Shown here piece by piece: positions 21,180 to 30,005 of a DNA stretch of 64,000 nt. Origin of the DNA: Brevibacterium siliguriense (GTDB lineage Bacteria > Actinomycetota > Actinomycetes > Actinomycetales > Brevibacteriaceae). The notes under the pieces were generated by a model, which searched no databases, was not told the origin of the DNA, and was given only the letters and a program-made list of their open reading frames with translations. The position numbers and the translations under genes are program-made. The stretch covers positions 1,116,001 to 1,180,000 of the forward strand of contig NZ_LT629766.1 of assembly GCF_900105315.1 (NCBI RefSeq), read 5' to 3'. The number at the start of each line of letters is the position of its first letter. Position 1 is the first letter of the stretch.

Positions 21180-22150
21180 CCTCCTTCCAGCGTCCCCTGT
21201 CGCCGACCGAGCAACGCAATCCCGCCAGCTCCGGACTCGATGACCTCGACACCCTCGGGGTGCTGCGGGTCCTCAACACCGAAGACCGCGCCGTCATCGA
21301 TGCGGTCGCCGCCGCCCTGCCGCAGCTGGCCGAACTCGTCGACATCGCGGCGGAACGAATGCGCCGAGGCGGCCGTGTCCACTACTTCGGTGCGGGCACC
21401 TCGGGGCGGTTGGGTGTCCTCGACGCGAGCGAACTGCTGCCGACGTTCAACCTCGAGCCGGGCCGGGTCATCGGACATATCGCCGGAGGTCAGGCGGCGT
21501 TGGTCAACGCCGTCGAGAACGCCGAGGACTCCGGTGCTGACGGATCTGCGGCTGGTGCGGAGCTCGGACCCGATGACGTGGCCATCGGCATCGCAGCGAG
21601 CGGGTCGACCCCGTACGTCGGCGGGGCGCTCGATGCGGCACGGGCGAACGGCGCCCACACGGTGCTCATCTCGAACAATCCGCACGCCTCCCTGGCCGAA
21701 AAGGCCGATGACCATATCGTGCTCGACACCGGTCCCGAGGTGATCACCGGATCCACCCGCCTCAAAGCCGGCACCGCGCAGAAGCTCACCCTCAACGGGT
21801 TCTCGACCGCGCTCATGGTCGCCCTCGGCCGCACCTGGGATAACCTCATGGTCTCGGTCGTCGCGACGAACGCGAAGCTGCGCGAACGCACCGTGCGCAT
21901 CCTCCGCGAAGCAGCCGACCTGGGCGATGCCGACGCGCGGGCTCTGCTCGAGAGCTGCGACGGCGATCTCAAGACCGCCATCGTCGTCTCCTTCACCGAG
22001 GCGGCCCCCGCCCTGGCCGGGTCGACCTTGGAGACCCATGACGGATCGGTCAGGGCCGCGATCGCCGAACTCGTCGGAACACGTGCGCACTCCGAAGCTG
22101 GTCAGGCCTCCGGGGCGGACGACGCCGGCCCGGGTACCGTGGGCACATGA
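21176..22150 (+). CDS. murQ: N-acetylmuramic acid 6-phosphate etherase
   Basis: A 324-residue SIS-domain lyase that cleaves the D-lactyl ether of MurNAc-6-P to give GlcNAc-6-P and lactate. Seen: HYFGAGTSGRLGVLDASE near residue 70, GIAASGSTPYV, and the catalytic-region motif SEL/AE around ENAEDSG. It is linked by ATGA overlaps to the symporter and to the sugar kinase. The start at 21176 is set by the overlap. The C-terminal 20 residues are Gly/Ala-rich. Confidence 0.93.
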   Translation: MTSFQRPLSPTEQRNPASSGLDDLDTLGVLRVLNTEDRAVIDAVAAALPQLAELVDIAAERMRRGGRVHYFGAGTSGRLGVLDASELLPTFNLEPGRVIGHIAGGQAALVNAVENAEDSGADGSAAGAELGPDDVAIGIAASGSTPYVGGALDAARANGAHTVLISNNPHASLAEKADDHIVLDTGPEVITGSTRLKAGTAQKLTLNGFSTALMVALGRTWDNLMVSVVATNAKLRERTVRILREAADLGDADARALLESCDGDLKTAIVVSFTEAAPALAGSTLETHDGSVRAAIAELVGTRAHSEAGQASGADDAGPGTVGT

Positions 22151-23208
22151 GCCAGATCCTCGGCATCGACATCGGCGGCACCGGCAGCCGGGCCGCGCTC
22201 GGCGAGAGCGATGATTCGGGTTCCGTCCCGCGCATCGTCGAGCAGCTCATCGGCCCGCGCATCGAGATCGGGTCGAACGGCAGCACTGTCCTCGACGTGG
22301 TCCGCGAGGTCGTGACCTCGGCCGCGGAGACATGGCACGAACGGTTCTCCGAAGTCAGTGGAATCGGCATCGGTGCGACCGGCATCGCCTCCCTCGCCGA
22401 AGATCCTTCCGTTGTCCTGGCGGAGATCTCGGCCGAGCTCGGGGTGCCGGCGGTCGCGGCCATCGATGCCGTCACCGCCCACCTCGGCGCTCTCGGTGGG
22501 ACCGGCGGGGCAATTACCGTGCTCGGTACGGGAGCGATCGCCATCGCTCACCCGGGGCCGGACGCTTCGGGCAGATGGTCGGACAATTGGTCACGCGCAG
22601 ATGGCTGGGGGCACCTCTTCGGCGATCGCGGGGGAGGAGCCTGGCTCGGCCGTCAGGGCCTCGAACTCGCTCTGCGCACTCATGACGGACTCGACGAACG
22701 AGGGCGTGCGCTGCTCGAAGCGGGCACTCGACGTTTCGGACCATCCACCTCGTGGCCGGGTCAGTTCTATACCCGCAACGATCGGGCCGGACTGCTCGCC
22801 GAATTCGCCGTCGACATCGCCGAAGCGGCTCGCGCCGGCGACGCAGCGTCGGCCGACCTGCTCCGCAGCGCCGGTGAGGAGGCCGCGCGCAGTGCGCTCG
22901 CTGCAAGTCGAACTGCCCACCGAATCGACGCTTCGTCGACGTCGGCCCCTGCCGACGGCACCCCGCCTTCTGCTGCCGCATCTGCAGACTATCGAAGTGC
23001 AGATGAACCCGTGCGCATCGCTCTCACCGGGGGACTCGCAGCTGCGGGAGACCATCTCGTTGAGGGATTCCGCACCGAAACCGGACACCTGGACCCGAAC
23101 GCCACCATCGTCGAACCCGCAGGCGGACCCCTCGTCGGGGCACTCACTCTCGGCCGCCTCGGTGCCGGTGGGAAGCTGAGCGCGCAGGACAGGGTCATCT
23201 GGACCTGA
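22147..23208 (+). CDS. BadF/BadG-family amino-sugar kinase
   Basis: A 353-residue ASKHA kinase. The phosphate-1 motif is LGIDIGGTGSRAAL (residues 4-17). The catalytic-region motif IDAVTAHLGAL, the LGTGAIAI phosphate-2 segment and WGHLFGDRGGGAWLG are seen, then TGGLAAAG (adenosine motif). In this operon it resembles the MurNAc/GlcNAc kinase MurK of Gram-positive recycling clusters, making MurNAc-6-P or GlcNAc-6-P. A low-complexity insert lies around residues 262-285. It ends just before a long hairpin. Confidence 0.83.
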   Translation: MSQILGIDIGGTGSRAALGESDDSGSVPRIVEQLIGPRIEIGSNGSTVLDVVREVVTSAAETWHERFSEVSGIGIGATGIASLAEDPSVVLAEISAELGVPAVAAIDAVTAHLGALGGTGGAITVLGTGAIAIAHPGPDASGRWSDNWSRADGWGHLFGDRGGGAWLGRQGLELALRTHDGLDERGRALLEAGTRRFGPSTSWPGQFYTRNDRAGLLAEFAVDIAEAARAGDAASADLLRSAGEEAARSALAASRTAHRIDASSTSAPADGTPPSAAASADYRSADEPVRIALTGGLAAAGDHLVEGFRTETGHLDPNATIVEPAGGPLVGALTLGRLGAGGKLSAQDRVIWT

Positions 23209-23218
23209 CAGAGTGCCG

Positions 23219-23278
23219 GTCAACGCGAAACTCGAAACAGTCGTCTCCAGCGACGACTATTTCGCACTTCGCGTTGAC
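23219..23278 (+). terminator. 60-nt imperfect hairpin between convergent genes
   Basis: Arms of 27 nt (23219-23245 and 23252-23278) flank a 6-nt loop, tccagc. 23 of 27 positions pair, including an uninterrupted outer 11 bp and inner 7 bp. It lies between the sugar kinase stop and the convergent GNAT gene stop, with no T-tract. It is probably a bidirectional terminator or 3'-end stabiliser. Confidence 0.7.
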
Positions 23279-23288
23279 TGAGGCAAAT

Positions 23289-23840
23289 TCAATCCTCTGC
23301 TTGGCGCACCATCCGCATTTCGCGTACTCCGTCGTACTCGTCGGTCTTGATGGTGCCGTCGGAGATGAAGCCGTTCTTCGAATAGAACGCCTGGGCACGG
23401 GGATTCGGATCGGCTACCCACAGCGCGGTCGTCGCAGTCGGATCGACGACGGCGTCGAGCAGGTCCTGGCCGACGCCTGTGCCGTGCATGGACTGATAGG
23501 CGTAGAGGACATAGAGGTGCCGATCCTCGGGACAGGCTGCCCGGCTCGGCTCGTGCTCGAGGCCGTTATCGTCATTCGGGTTTTCGCCGCTTTCCGGCGG
23601 TCCGGACATGGCGATGCCGACCAACCGGCCATCGGATTCGGCGACGACGCAGGTGAATTTCGATGGGGCCGCCTCGGCGAGGATCTGCGTCCACATACGC
23701 TGCCTGCGGTCGAGGAGATCGGGAGCGTCGAGGAGTTCGTTGGGCATGATCCCGCGGTAGGTCTCACTCCAGGTGTCGACATGGACGCGGGCCATGGCTG
23801 CGGCATCGGCGGGCTCAGGCGGGCGGACTGTGTGGGCCAT
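23289..23840 (-). CDS. GNAT-family N-acetyltransferase
   Basis: A 183-residue acyl-CoA N-acyltransferase. The N-terminal RPPEPADAAAMARVHVDTWSETYRGIMP is common in the family. The acetyl-CoA loop region is LYAYQSMHGTGVGQDLLDAV, a close variant of Q/RxxGxG/A, and the C-terminal strand has AQAFYSKNGF. Substrate unknown. It converges on the MurNAc operon and is divergent from the GT2 gene. Confidence 0.85.
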   Translation of the reverse strand: MAHTVRPPEPADAAAMARVHVDTWSETYRGIMPNELLDAPDLLDRRQRMWTQILAEAAPSKFTCVVAESDGRLVGIAMSGPPESGENPNDDNGLEHEPSRAACPEDRHLYVLYAYQSMHGTGVGQDLLDAVVDPTATTALWVADPNPRAQAFYSKNGFISDGTIKTDEYDGVREMRMVRQAED

Positions 23841-23955
23841 GACTGGATGCTACCGGCCGAGGCGGGTGATCGGAACGGACTCGGGCACGAAAAGTTCACC
23901 TGACCTGCATCTTCCGACAAACCGCTGTCCAGTCGGGGCACTCAGGATCGAAAGA

Positions 23956-25683
23956 GTGAGAGCGAACCGCGAACCAGCCACCGTCGTCGAAACACACTCT
24001 GCACGTCCACGGATCTCTGTGGGCCCCAAAGCGAGTTCCGATCCCGGACTTCCATCCACCGACCTCGAGCTTCCGACAGGGCAGCGGACTCTCGCGTACC
24101 GGTTCTTCGAAGCTCTGCCGGCGGCGATCAGCTTCACAGCGGTCGGCCTCGTGTTCATCCTCCCGTTCGTCGATGCGATGCTCGGCGCCGTCTACGTGCT
24201 CTCCATCGTCGGGTTGATGTTCGTCCGCGCCATGCTCGGTGCCGTCGACGTCGCCCGCGGATTCCTCCGCTTTCGCCGCAGCGCCCGCGTCGACTGGGCA
24301 GCCAGACTCACCGACCTCGAACGAGCCATGGACGGCCGCCCATCATTGGCACACCCACGCGGCGGATTCCGCGCCGCCGACCACGCCGCACTGGTCGATC
24401 AGGTCAGCGCCGACCCGCACTCGATTATGCGGCCCTCGACACTGCTCCACGCGGTCGTCGTGGCCGCATACAACGAACCCTACCCGGTCATCGCCGACAC
24501 CATCCGCACCCTGCTGCACACCTCGACGAAGCCCGAACAGCTCCTCGTCTTCTTCGCCCATGAGGAACGCGGCGGGCCCGCCATGGCCGAGACCGCGCGT
24601 CGGCTTGAAGCCGAATACGGCCACCGCTTCGGAGCCTTCGTCCTCGTCGAACATCCGGCCGGACTGCCCGACGAGATCGCCGGCAAAGGCGCGAACATCA
24701 CGTACGCCGGTCACCGCCTGGCCGAATGGGTCCGTGACCAGGCCATCGACCCACGCAGGGTGATCGTCACGAGCCTCGATTGTGACAACATTCCGCACGA
24801 GTCCTACTTCGACTGCGTCGCCTACGAATACGCGCTCGCCCCGGACCGGGAGCGTTTGTCATTCCAGCCGATCAGCCTCTACGTCACGAACATCTGGGAC
24901 GTGCCGGCACCGTCGCGAGTGGTCGCCAGCGCGAACTGCTTCTGGAACCTCACGACCACAGTCCGGCGGCTCGCGCTGCGCAACTTCGCCTCCCATGCGC
25001 AGCCGCTGACCGCGCTGGTCGGGATGGGCTTCTGGTCGAAGCGGACCATCGTCGAGGACGGCCACCAGTACTGGCGCAGCTGGTTCCATTTCGACGGTGA
25101 CTATCGGGTCGTACCCATCCACGTCCCGATCTTCCAGGACGCCGTGCAGGCCGGAACGTTCAAGGCCACGATGGTCGCTCAGTTCAAACAGCTCAGCCGT
25201 TGGTCCTACGGCGCCTCCGACGTTCCCTATGTCGGGGTGCGGGTCTTCGCTCCCACGGCCCGGTCGCCTTTCTGGCCGGGGGTGCTCCGGTTCTTCTCCC
25301 TGCTCGAGGGTCACGTCAGCCTCGCGTCGATCTCGATCATCATCGCCATCGGCGGCTGGATCCCCTTCGTTGTGGCCACGCAGACTGGGCAGGTCACCTC
25401 GTTGGTGGAGCGCATGCCAATGACCGTGGGCATCATTCAGCAGATCGGCATGATCGGTCTCATCGTCTCCATCGTCGTGTTCAACGCACTTCTGCCGCCC
25501 AGACCGATCCACGTCCCGCGCGAACGCCGCCTGACGATGTGGCTGCAGTGGCTGCTCTATCCGCTCACGCTGCTCGTGTTCAACTCGTCGACCGCGCTGT
25601 ACTCGCAGTGGTGCCTGCTCACCGGCCGCTACCGGGAACGCTTCGATGTCACGGAGAAGATGGCCGGCGGACGGTCGAGCTGA
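23956..25683 (+). CDS. Membrane GT2-family glycosyltransferase
   Basis: A 575-residue inverting glycosyltransferase. Two N-terminal helices lie at about 55-95, and the catalytic domain at about 155-430 has VVVAAYNEP, the metal-binding SLDCDN, EDGHQYWRSW and QFKQLSRW (a QxxRW variant). Four C-terminal helices follow. This is the processive/polysaccharide-synthase style layout. I chose the GTG at 23956, preceded by AGGA; longer frames would overlap the GNAT gene. No other glycan gene is adjacent. It probably makes or extends a cell-surface glycan. Confidence 0.82.
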   Translation: MRANREPATVVETHSARPRISVGPKASSDPGLPSTDLELPTGQRTLAYRFFEALPAAISFTAVGLVFILPFVDAMLGAVYVLSIVGLMFVRAMLGAVDVARGFLRFRRSARVDWAARLTDLERAMDGRPSLAHPRGGFRAADHAALVDQVSADPHSIMRPSTLLHAVVVAAYNEPYPVIADTIRTLLHTSTKPEQLLVFFAHEERGGPAMAETARRLEAEYGHRFGAFVLVEHPAGLPDEIAGKGANITYAGHRLAEWVRDQAIDPRRVIVTSLDCDNIPHESYFDCVAYEYALAPDRERLSFQPISLYVTNIWDVPAPSRVVASANCFWNLTTTVRRLALRNFASHAQPLTALVGMGFWSKRTIVEDGHQYWRSWFHFDGDYRVVPIHVPIFQDAVQAGTFKATMVAQFKQLSRWSYGASDVPYVGVRVFAPTARSPFWPGVLRFFSLLEGHVSLASISIIIAIGGWIPFVVATQTGQVTSLVERMPMTVGIIQQIGMIGLIVSIVVFNALLPPRPIHVPRERRLTMWLQWLLYPLTLLVFNSSTALYSQWCLLTGRYRERFDVTEKMAGGRSS

Positions 25684-25759
25684 CCCGGTGTCCTCAGACT
25701 ACGCTGGGACGTGAACGCTGCCCATCGAATCCATCGAGCCGAGAGCCGAGGAGGGTGTC

Positions 25760-27097
25760 ATGGCCGACACCGCAACTGACATCGACAGCAAGCACGCCAC
25801 CGGACACGACGTCGAACACGTCGACTGCATCATCAGCGGGGGCGGCCCCGCGGGGATCGTCGCCGGTCTCCTGCTCGCCCGCGGCGGGGTGAAGGTCGTG
25901 GTGCTCGAGAAGCACGAGGACTTCTTCCGCGACTTCCGCGGCGACACCATCCATCCCTCGACCCTGCGACTGCTCGACGAACTCGGGCTCTACCACCGTT
26001 TCGTGCGGATCACCCATCGCAAGGTGAACAACATCAGTCTCGTCGACAGACAAGGGGAGGAATTCGTCCTCGGTGACCTGTCACGTCTGAATACCCCGCA
26101 TCCATTCATGACCATCGCCCCGCAGTGGGACTTCCTCAACCTTCTCGCCGAGGCGGGGGCCGACGAAGAGGGATTCGACCTGCGTATGGGCACCGAGATG
26201 ACCTCCCTTATCTGGGACGGCGACCGCGTGGTCGGCGTCCGCGCTCAGGAGACTGTCCACACGGATGCCCACCAAGCCGCCCGCGCGGCCGATCACACGG
26301 CTGATCGCACAGTCGACGGCGTGGTCGAATTCCGCGCTCCTCTCGTCGTCGCTGCCGACGGGCGGTGGTCGAGGGCCCGCGAAGAGGCGGGACTTTCGGT
26401 CCGCGAACTCCACTCCGGGATCGACGTGTGGTGGTTCCGGATCGACACCGAGGCCGAGCTGCCTGACTCCGTCGCGCCTCGTTCCCACGGAGCAGGCGTC
26501 TTCGTTGCAATTCCCCGCGACGGGCACGTGCAGATCGCCCGACTCATACCGAAGGGGGCGGACGCGAGACTTCGGGCTGAGGGCGTCGAGGCGCTTCGCC
26601 GCTCTGTGGCTGAGACGTTCCCCGCGCTTGCCGAGGACGTCGACGCGATCAACCTCGATGACGTGAAGCTGCTCGACGTCCGTAGGAACGAGGCGCCGAG
26701 GTGGTTCATCGACGGCTTGCTGTGCATCGGCGATGCGGTGCACGCGATGAGTCCGCTCGGCGGGGTCGGCGTCAACCTCGCCGTTCAGGACGGAACGGCC
26801 GTTGCTCGACTGCTGGCGGAACAGCTGCGCGTCGGCGCCGTCTCGAAAGCTCAGCTCCGACGTGTACAGCGCCGGCGGCTGCTGACGACCAAAGTCGTCG
26901 AACTTCTGCAATCGGGAATCCACCGGATGATCGAACCCGTCATCTACAACGGTGGAGACATCCATCCGCCCGCACCCTTGGAGTGGCTGCTCAGGACTTT
27001 CCCGGCTCTCACAGCGATGCCAGCGCACATTCTGGGTATGGGTGTCACTGCCGAACACGCCCCGGACTTCGCACGCCGGAATCCGGCGAAAGTCTGA
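25760..27097 (+). CDS. FAD-dependent aromatic-hydroxylase-like monooxygenase
   Basis: A 445-residue flavoprotein of the PHBH superfamily. Seen: the dinucleotide loop ISGGGPAGIVAGLLLARGG (about 30-48), an internal VVAADGRWSRAREEAG (the DG motif near 205), and the late FAD motif CIGDAVHAMSPLGGVGVNLAVQD near 330. A GAGGAGGG ribosome site precedes the ATG. A His/Asp/Thr-rich insert (about 170-190) is unusual. It stands alone, ending three bases before the convergent PH-MarR gene. Substrate is unknown. Confidence 0.85.
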   Translation: MADTATDIDSKHATGHDVEHVDCIISGGGPAGIVAGLLLARGGVKVVVLEKHEDFFRDFRGDTIHPSTLRLLDELGLYHRFVRITHRKVNNISLVDRQGEEFVLGDLSRLNTPHPFMTIAPQWDFLNLLAEAGADEEGFDLRMGTEMTSLIWDGDRVVGVRAQETVHTDAHQAARAADHTADRTVDGVVEFRAPLVVAADGRWSRAREEAGLSVRELHSGIDVWWFRIDTEAELPDSVAPRSHGAGVFVAIPRDGHVQIARLIPKGADARLRAEGVEALRRSVAETFPALAEDVDAINLDDVKLLDVRRNEAPRWFIDGLLCIGDAVHAMSPLGGVGVNLAVQDGTAVARLLAEQLRVGAVSKAQLRRVQRRRLLTTKVVELLQSGIHRMIEPVIYNGGDIHPPAPLEWLLRTFPALTAMPAHILGMGVTAEHAPDFARRNPAKV

Positions 27098-27100
27098 GCC

Positions 27101-28324
27101 TCACTCCGTGGCTCTGCGTTGCCGGGACAGCAGAGCCGTCAGCTGGTGGCATTCGGACGTGGACATCGTGCCCAGTCCGAAGCGGATATCTGCGACGAGG
27201 TGGCTGGCCCGGTCGGTCAAGGCACGTCCCTTCGGGGTGAGCTCGGCGACGACCTCTCCGTCGTCTCCGGGTTCCAGGGTCCTTTCGATGAGGCAGTTCT
27301 CCTCAAGCCACCTCACCGAGTGGAAGGACGAGCTGGCTTCGACCTGCAGCCGGTCGGTGAGTTCGACGAGGGGCAGGGCTCCGCTGGACTCGAAAAACAG
27401 AAGGAGCAGGATCTCGTACCTTGCGTAGGTCAGGCCCAGAGGGCGCAGCTTCTCATCGAGATCGGTGATGAGGCGTCGATGGGCGTGCATGAGTTCAGTG
27501 GCGGCCTGCATCCGGTTGCGTTCCGGCCAGCGCAGCTCCCATTCGCCTGCTGCAGCTGAGATGGAGTCCTCGAAGACAGGCAGCGCACTACCGACTCTGA
27601 ATTCTTCGGACGCGGCATCGCGGTAGCCGACGTCGAGTTCCATCGTGTTCCACTCTTCGGTGTCGACCGTCGATTCGGCGCCGGTGTCGAAGACGCGCTC
27701 GCTCAACTCGCCGCTCTCTGCGTGAGAGTCGTGAGCAGTGAGGTCCTCATCGGTCAGGAGGTCATCGACTGTGCTGTCGTCGTCATCATCGTCCTCGGCC
27801 CCGGAATTGAAGGATTTGATGGTCGCCCGCAGGCCGGAACGCTGGATGACCGTCTGGATGGTCAGATCCCGTTCGTCGGGCCGACCGACGTATCTGATGT
27901 CGCGCAGTCCCTGGTCTTGGGCGGCCGATTCGAAGACGAAGTGACCGTAACGGAAGATCCGACCCATGAGTGGTTTGTGCACTGAGATGTCGAGGATTCG
28001 CGCCATCGGCATCGTTGCCTTGTGCTGTGTGAAGATCCCATGAATCCGGAACACTCGCATGTTAGTGATGACGAAGCGGTCCATATGCACGAAGAGCGCG
28101 CGGTAGACGCCGAAGAGCATGACGACGCAGCCGATGCCCAAAGGGATCGTGGCGAACTCGGGCGGAATGACGAAGGACAGGGCAGCGACTGCCAGCCCCA
28201 GGAGGATGATGAGCGTGGGAGTGACGAAGGCAAGCGGGTGACGCCGCACTTCGTCGACGATGACCTCACCTTCTTCGCTGATGAGGTGGTTCTCGACCTG
28301 TGGGTCGGTCAGCGAACTCAACAC
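27101..28324 (-). CDS. PH-domain membrane protein fused to MarR regulator
   Basis: One continuous 407-residue frame with two unrelated halves. Residues 1-170 hold two transmembrane helices (about 30-75) and a bacterial PH domain (bPH2-like: FVITNMRVFRIHGIFTQHKATMPMARI). Residues about 175-255 are a highly acidic linker with a six-Asp run. Residues about 258-407 form a full MarR protein (LRPLGLTYARYEILLLL, then wing and dimer helices). If made as one chain, it is a membrane-tethered DNA-binding protein. An in-frame ATG at 27643 could also give free MarR. GTG start; a small membrane-protein gene lies upstream. Confidence 0.8.
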   Translation of the reverse strand: MLSSLTDPQVENHLISEEGEVIVDEVRRHPLAFVTPTLIILLGLAVAALSFVIPPEFATIPLGIGCVVMLFGVYRALFVHMDRFVITNMRVFRIHGIFTQHKATMPMARILDISVHKPLMGRIFRYGHFVFESAAQDQGLRDIRYVGRPDERDLTIQTVIQRSGLRATIKSFNSGAEDDDDDDSTVDDLLTDEDLTAHDSHAESGELSERVFDTGAESTVDTEEWNTMELDVGYRDAASEEFRVGSALPVFEDSISAAAGEWELRWPERNRMQAATELMHAHRRLITDLDEKLRPLGLTYARYEILLLLFFESSGALPLVELTDRLQVEASSSFHSVRWLEENCLIERTLEPGDDGEVVAELTPKGRALTDRASHLVADIRFGLGTMSTSECHQLTALLSRQRRATE

Positions 28325-28345
28325 TGTCGCCTGCGCACGGATCCG

Positions 28346-28510
28346 CTATGCGGAGAGTGAGGTGAAGAACGTGACCAATGAGCCGACGCCGGTGCCGACT
28401 GCGGCAAAGGCGGTCCTGACCGCCTCGGCGGAATCCTCCGGACGGCTGAACAGGTAGAACGCCACGAAGATGACGACGAGTGTGAGGATGGCTTTCTTAA
28501 CCCACTTCAC
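28346..28510 (-). CDS. Small single-helix membrane protein, 54 residues
   Basis: GTG start at 28510 with GAGGAG seven bases before it. The protein starts KWVKKAILTLVVIFVAFYLF after the initiator: a positive N-terminus, then one hydrophobic helix, then an amphipathic Ala/Val-rich tail. A longer reading to 28573 lacks a ribosome site. It is the first gene of a two-gene unit with the PH-MarR fusion 21 bases downstream. Function unknown; it could be a partner of the PH-domain membrane part. Confidence 0.65.
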   Translation of the reverse strand: MKWVKKAILTLVVIFVAFYLFSRPEDSAEAVRTAFAAVGTGVGSLVTFFTSLSA

Positions 28511-28772
28511 AATGGACTCCTCTGTGCCGCGTCGCTGAGGCAGCGGAAGCGGACATTTGGTTGCACAACTCATCTAGCGTAACTGCCCCGGTGCTCTCGA
28601 GTCCGGCTGACGCGCCAAGGAATTGTGATCGCTGTCTCATTGACTGAGATATGAGCTGGTATAGGGATTCGGCCCGAAATGCTCCTGGCGGTGCTCGATT
28701 CCGGTTTTCCTCAATCGGTCTCGACGGTCAGCACCAGTGCCTTCGTGAGGGCAGATTCGTAGAGTCGAAGAC

Positions 28773-29024
28773 ATGAACTCACTATTCGACTCCATCCGCA
28801 GAATCGGTTTCCGTCGCGGCCCCGACCGCATCCTCGGCGGTATCGCCGGGGGCCTTTCTCAGACGACCGGCATCAACGTCTGGGTCATGCGACTCATCGT
28901 CCTCGCCTCGTTCCTGCTGCCCGTGCTCGGAATCGGCGCCTACCTCGTCGCGTGGATCCTCACACCGTGGCAGGACGATTCGATCCCGCTGCAGCAGGTC
29001 TTCGGCGGTCGCACAATCGAGTGA
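28773..29024 (+). CDS. PspC-domain small membrane protein
   Basis: An 83-residue protein with the PspC core: GPDRILGGIAGGLSQTTGINVWVMRLI at about 16-42, then a hydrophobic helix ending YLVAWILTPW. PspC-domain proteins act in phage-shock/envelope-stress responses or as toxin-antitoxin-like membrane regulators. The sequence is short but complete for single-domain actinobacterial members. No pspA-like gene is nearby. Confidence 0.85.
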   Translation: MNSLFDSIRRIGFRRGPDRILGGIAGGLSQTTGINVWVMRLIVLASFLLPVLGIGAYLVAWILTPWQDDSIPLQQVFGGRTIE

Positions 29025-29089
29025 CAGCGGGTCGGCGGTCGCTCGAATGACTCCCAGGCTGCGATCGGTCGATGCGCAAGTGTGAGGGC

Positions 29090-29505
29090 ATGAGCGAAAG
29101 CAAATCCTCTCCGCCGGCTAACCGCTACCCGGCGGCCGACGAATGGCAGGTAGTCGACAGGTACTTCACTGACCCTCTCGTCGGTGAAGACGACGCGCTC
29201 ATTGCAACCCGTAGGTCAGGTGCTGCGACGTCAACGCCCAATGCCGAGGTCGCAGCCAACCAAGGAGCGTTCCTCGGGCTCCTGGTGAAGATCGCCGGGG
29301 CGAAACGCGTCTTCGAATTCGGCACACTGGCAGGCTATTGGCCATCTGGCTCGCGCAAGCCGCGGGAGAGGGCGGACACGTCGTCACACTCGAACTCGAA
29401 TCGCAGAATGCGGCAATCGCTAGGAACCCCGATCTGGAGGCCACGGCACTCCAGACCGTCGGCGAGAAGGGATGGGACGGACTCATCATCGCGCGTCGGC
29501 GGTGA
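29090..29505 (+). pseudogene. Decayed SAM-dependent O-methyltransferase
   Basis: The N-terminal part (VDRYFTDPLV... QGAFLGLLVKIAGAKRVFEFGTLAGY) matches class I O-methyltransferases of the catechol/caffeoyl-CoA group. After 29338 the frame is shifted by one missing base; in the next frame AIWLAQAAGEGGHVVTLELE continues the Rossmann fold. Near 29425-29432 the sequence jumps directly to the family's C-terminal end (LEATALQTVGEKGWDGL). About 100 central residues are therefore missing. The gene cannot make an active enzyme. Confidence 0.8.
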
Positions 29506-29525
29506 TGCGAATTAGAGCGCAGGAT

Positions 29526-30005
29526 CTACCAAGCCTGCGGCGGCCGCCGATAATAGACGTCGATCGGATCCAGGTCCATCGTCGGTGCATCGAAGAGAAT
29601 CCAGATGAGCAGCACGACGGTGATCGGGAAGAACGCGACCGCCAGATAGCGCGTCATGCCCCTCCAGAGCCCGACTCGCCTGCCGCTGTGCTTGAGAGTG
29701 ACGACTCCGCACAGCACCTGGCCGAGGGAGAGCGTACAGCCGTAGAGGGCACCGAACACCAGAGCCATCAGCGGATAGCTGATGAGAGCGACTTTGGCGG
29801 CATCGTCGATCGAGATGATGTTCACCGTGGTCAGGGCCAGCGCAATGCCGATGACCAGACCGGAGAAGAGGAGGACGAAGACCGCGTCGAGGATCCTCGC
29901 CCACCAGCGACGAACCGATGGCGCCGGTGTCAGCGGTCCGCGATTGCGCCAAGGACCGGGGCCGTGGACGGCAAGCCCAGCTTGGGCGCGGTAGTTCGAA
30001 CTCAT
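29526..30005 (-). CDS. RDD-family membrane protein
   Basis: A 159-residue protein whose first helix begins RRWWARILDAVF, the Arg...Asp pattern that names the family. Three hydrophobic segments follow, with KHSGRRVGLWRGMTRY between helices 2 and 3. RDD proteins are poorly defined; some act in sodium/proton exchange or membrane stress. The hydrophilic N-terminal 30 residues are Pro/Gly-rich. It converges on the broken methyltransferase. Confidence 0.8.
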   Translation of the reverse strand: MSSNYRAQAGLAVHGPGPWRNRGPLTPAPSVRRWWARILDAVFVLLFSGLVIGIALALTTVNIISIDDAAKVALISYPLMALVFGALYGCTLSLGQVLCGVVTLKHSGRRVGLWRGMTRYLAVAFFPITVVLLIWILFDAPTMDLDPIDVYYRRPPQAW

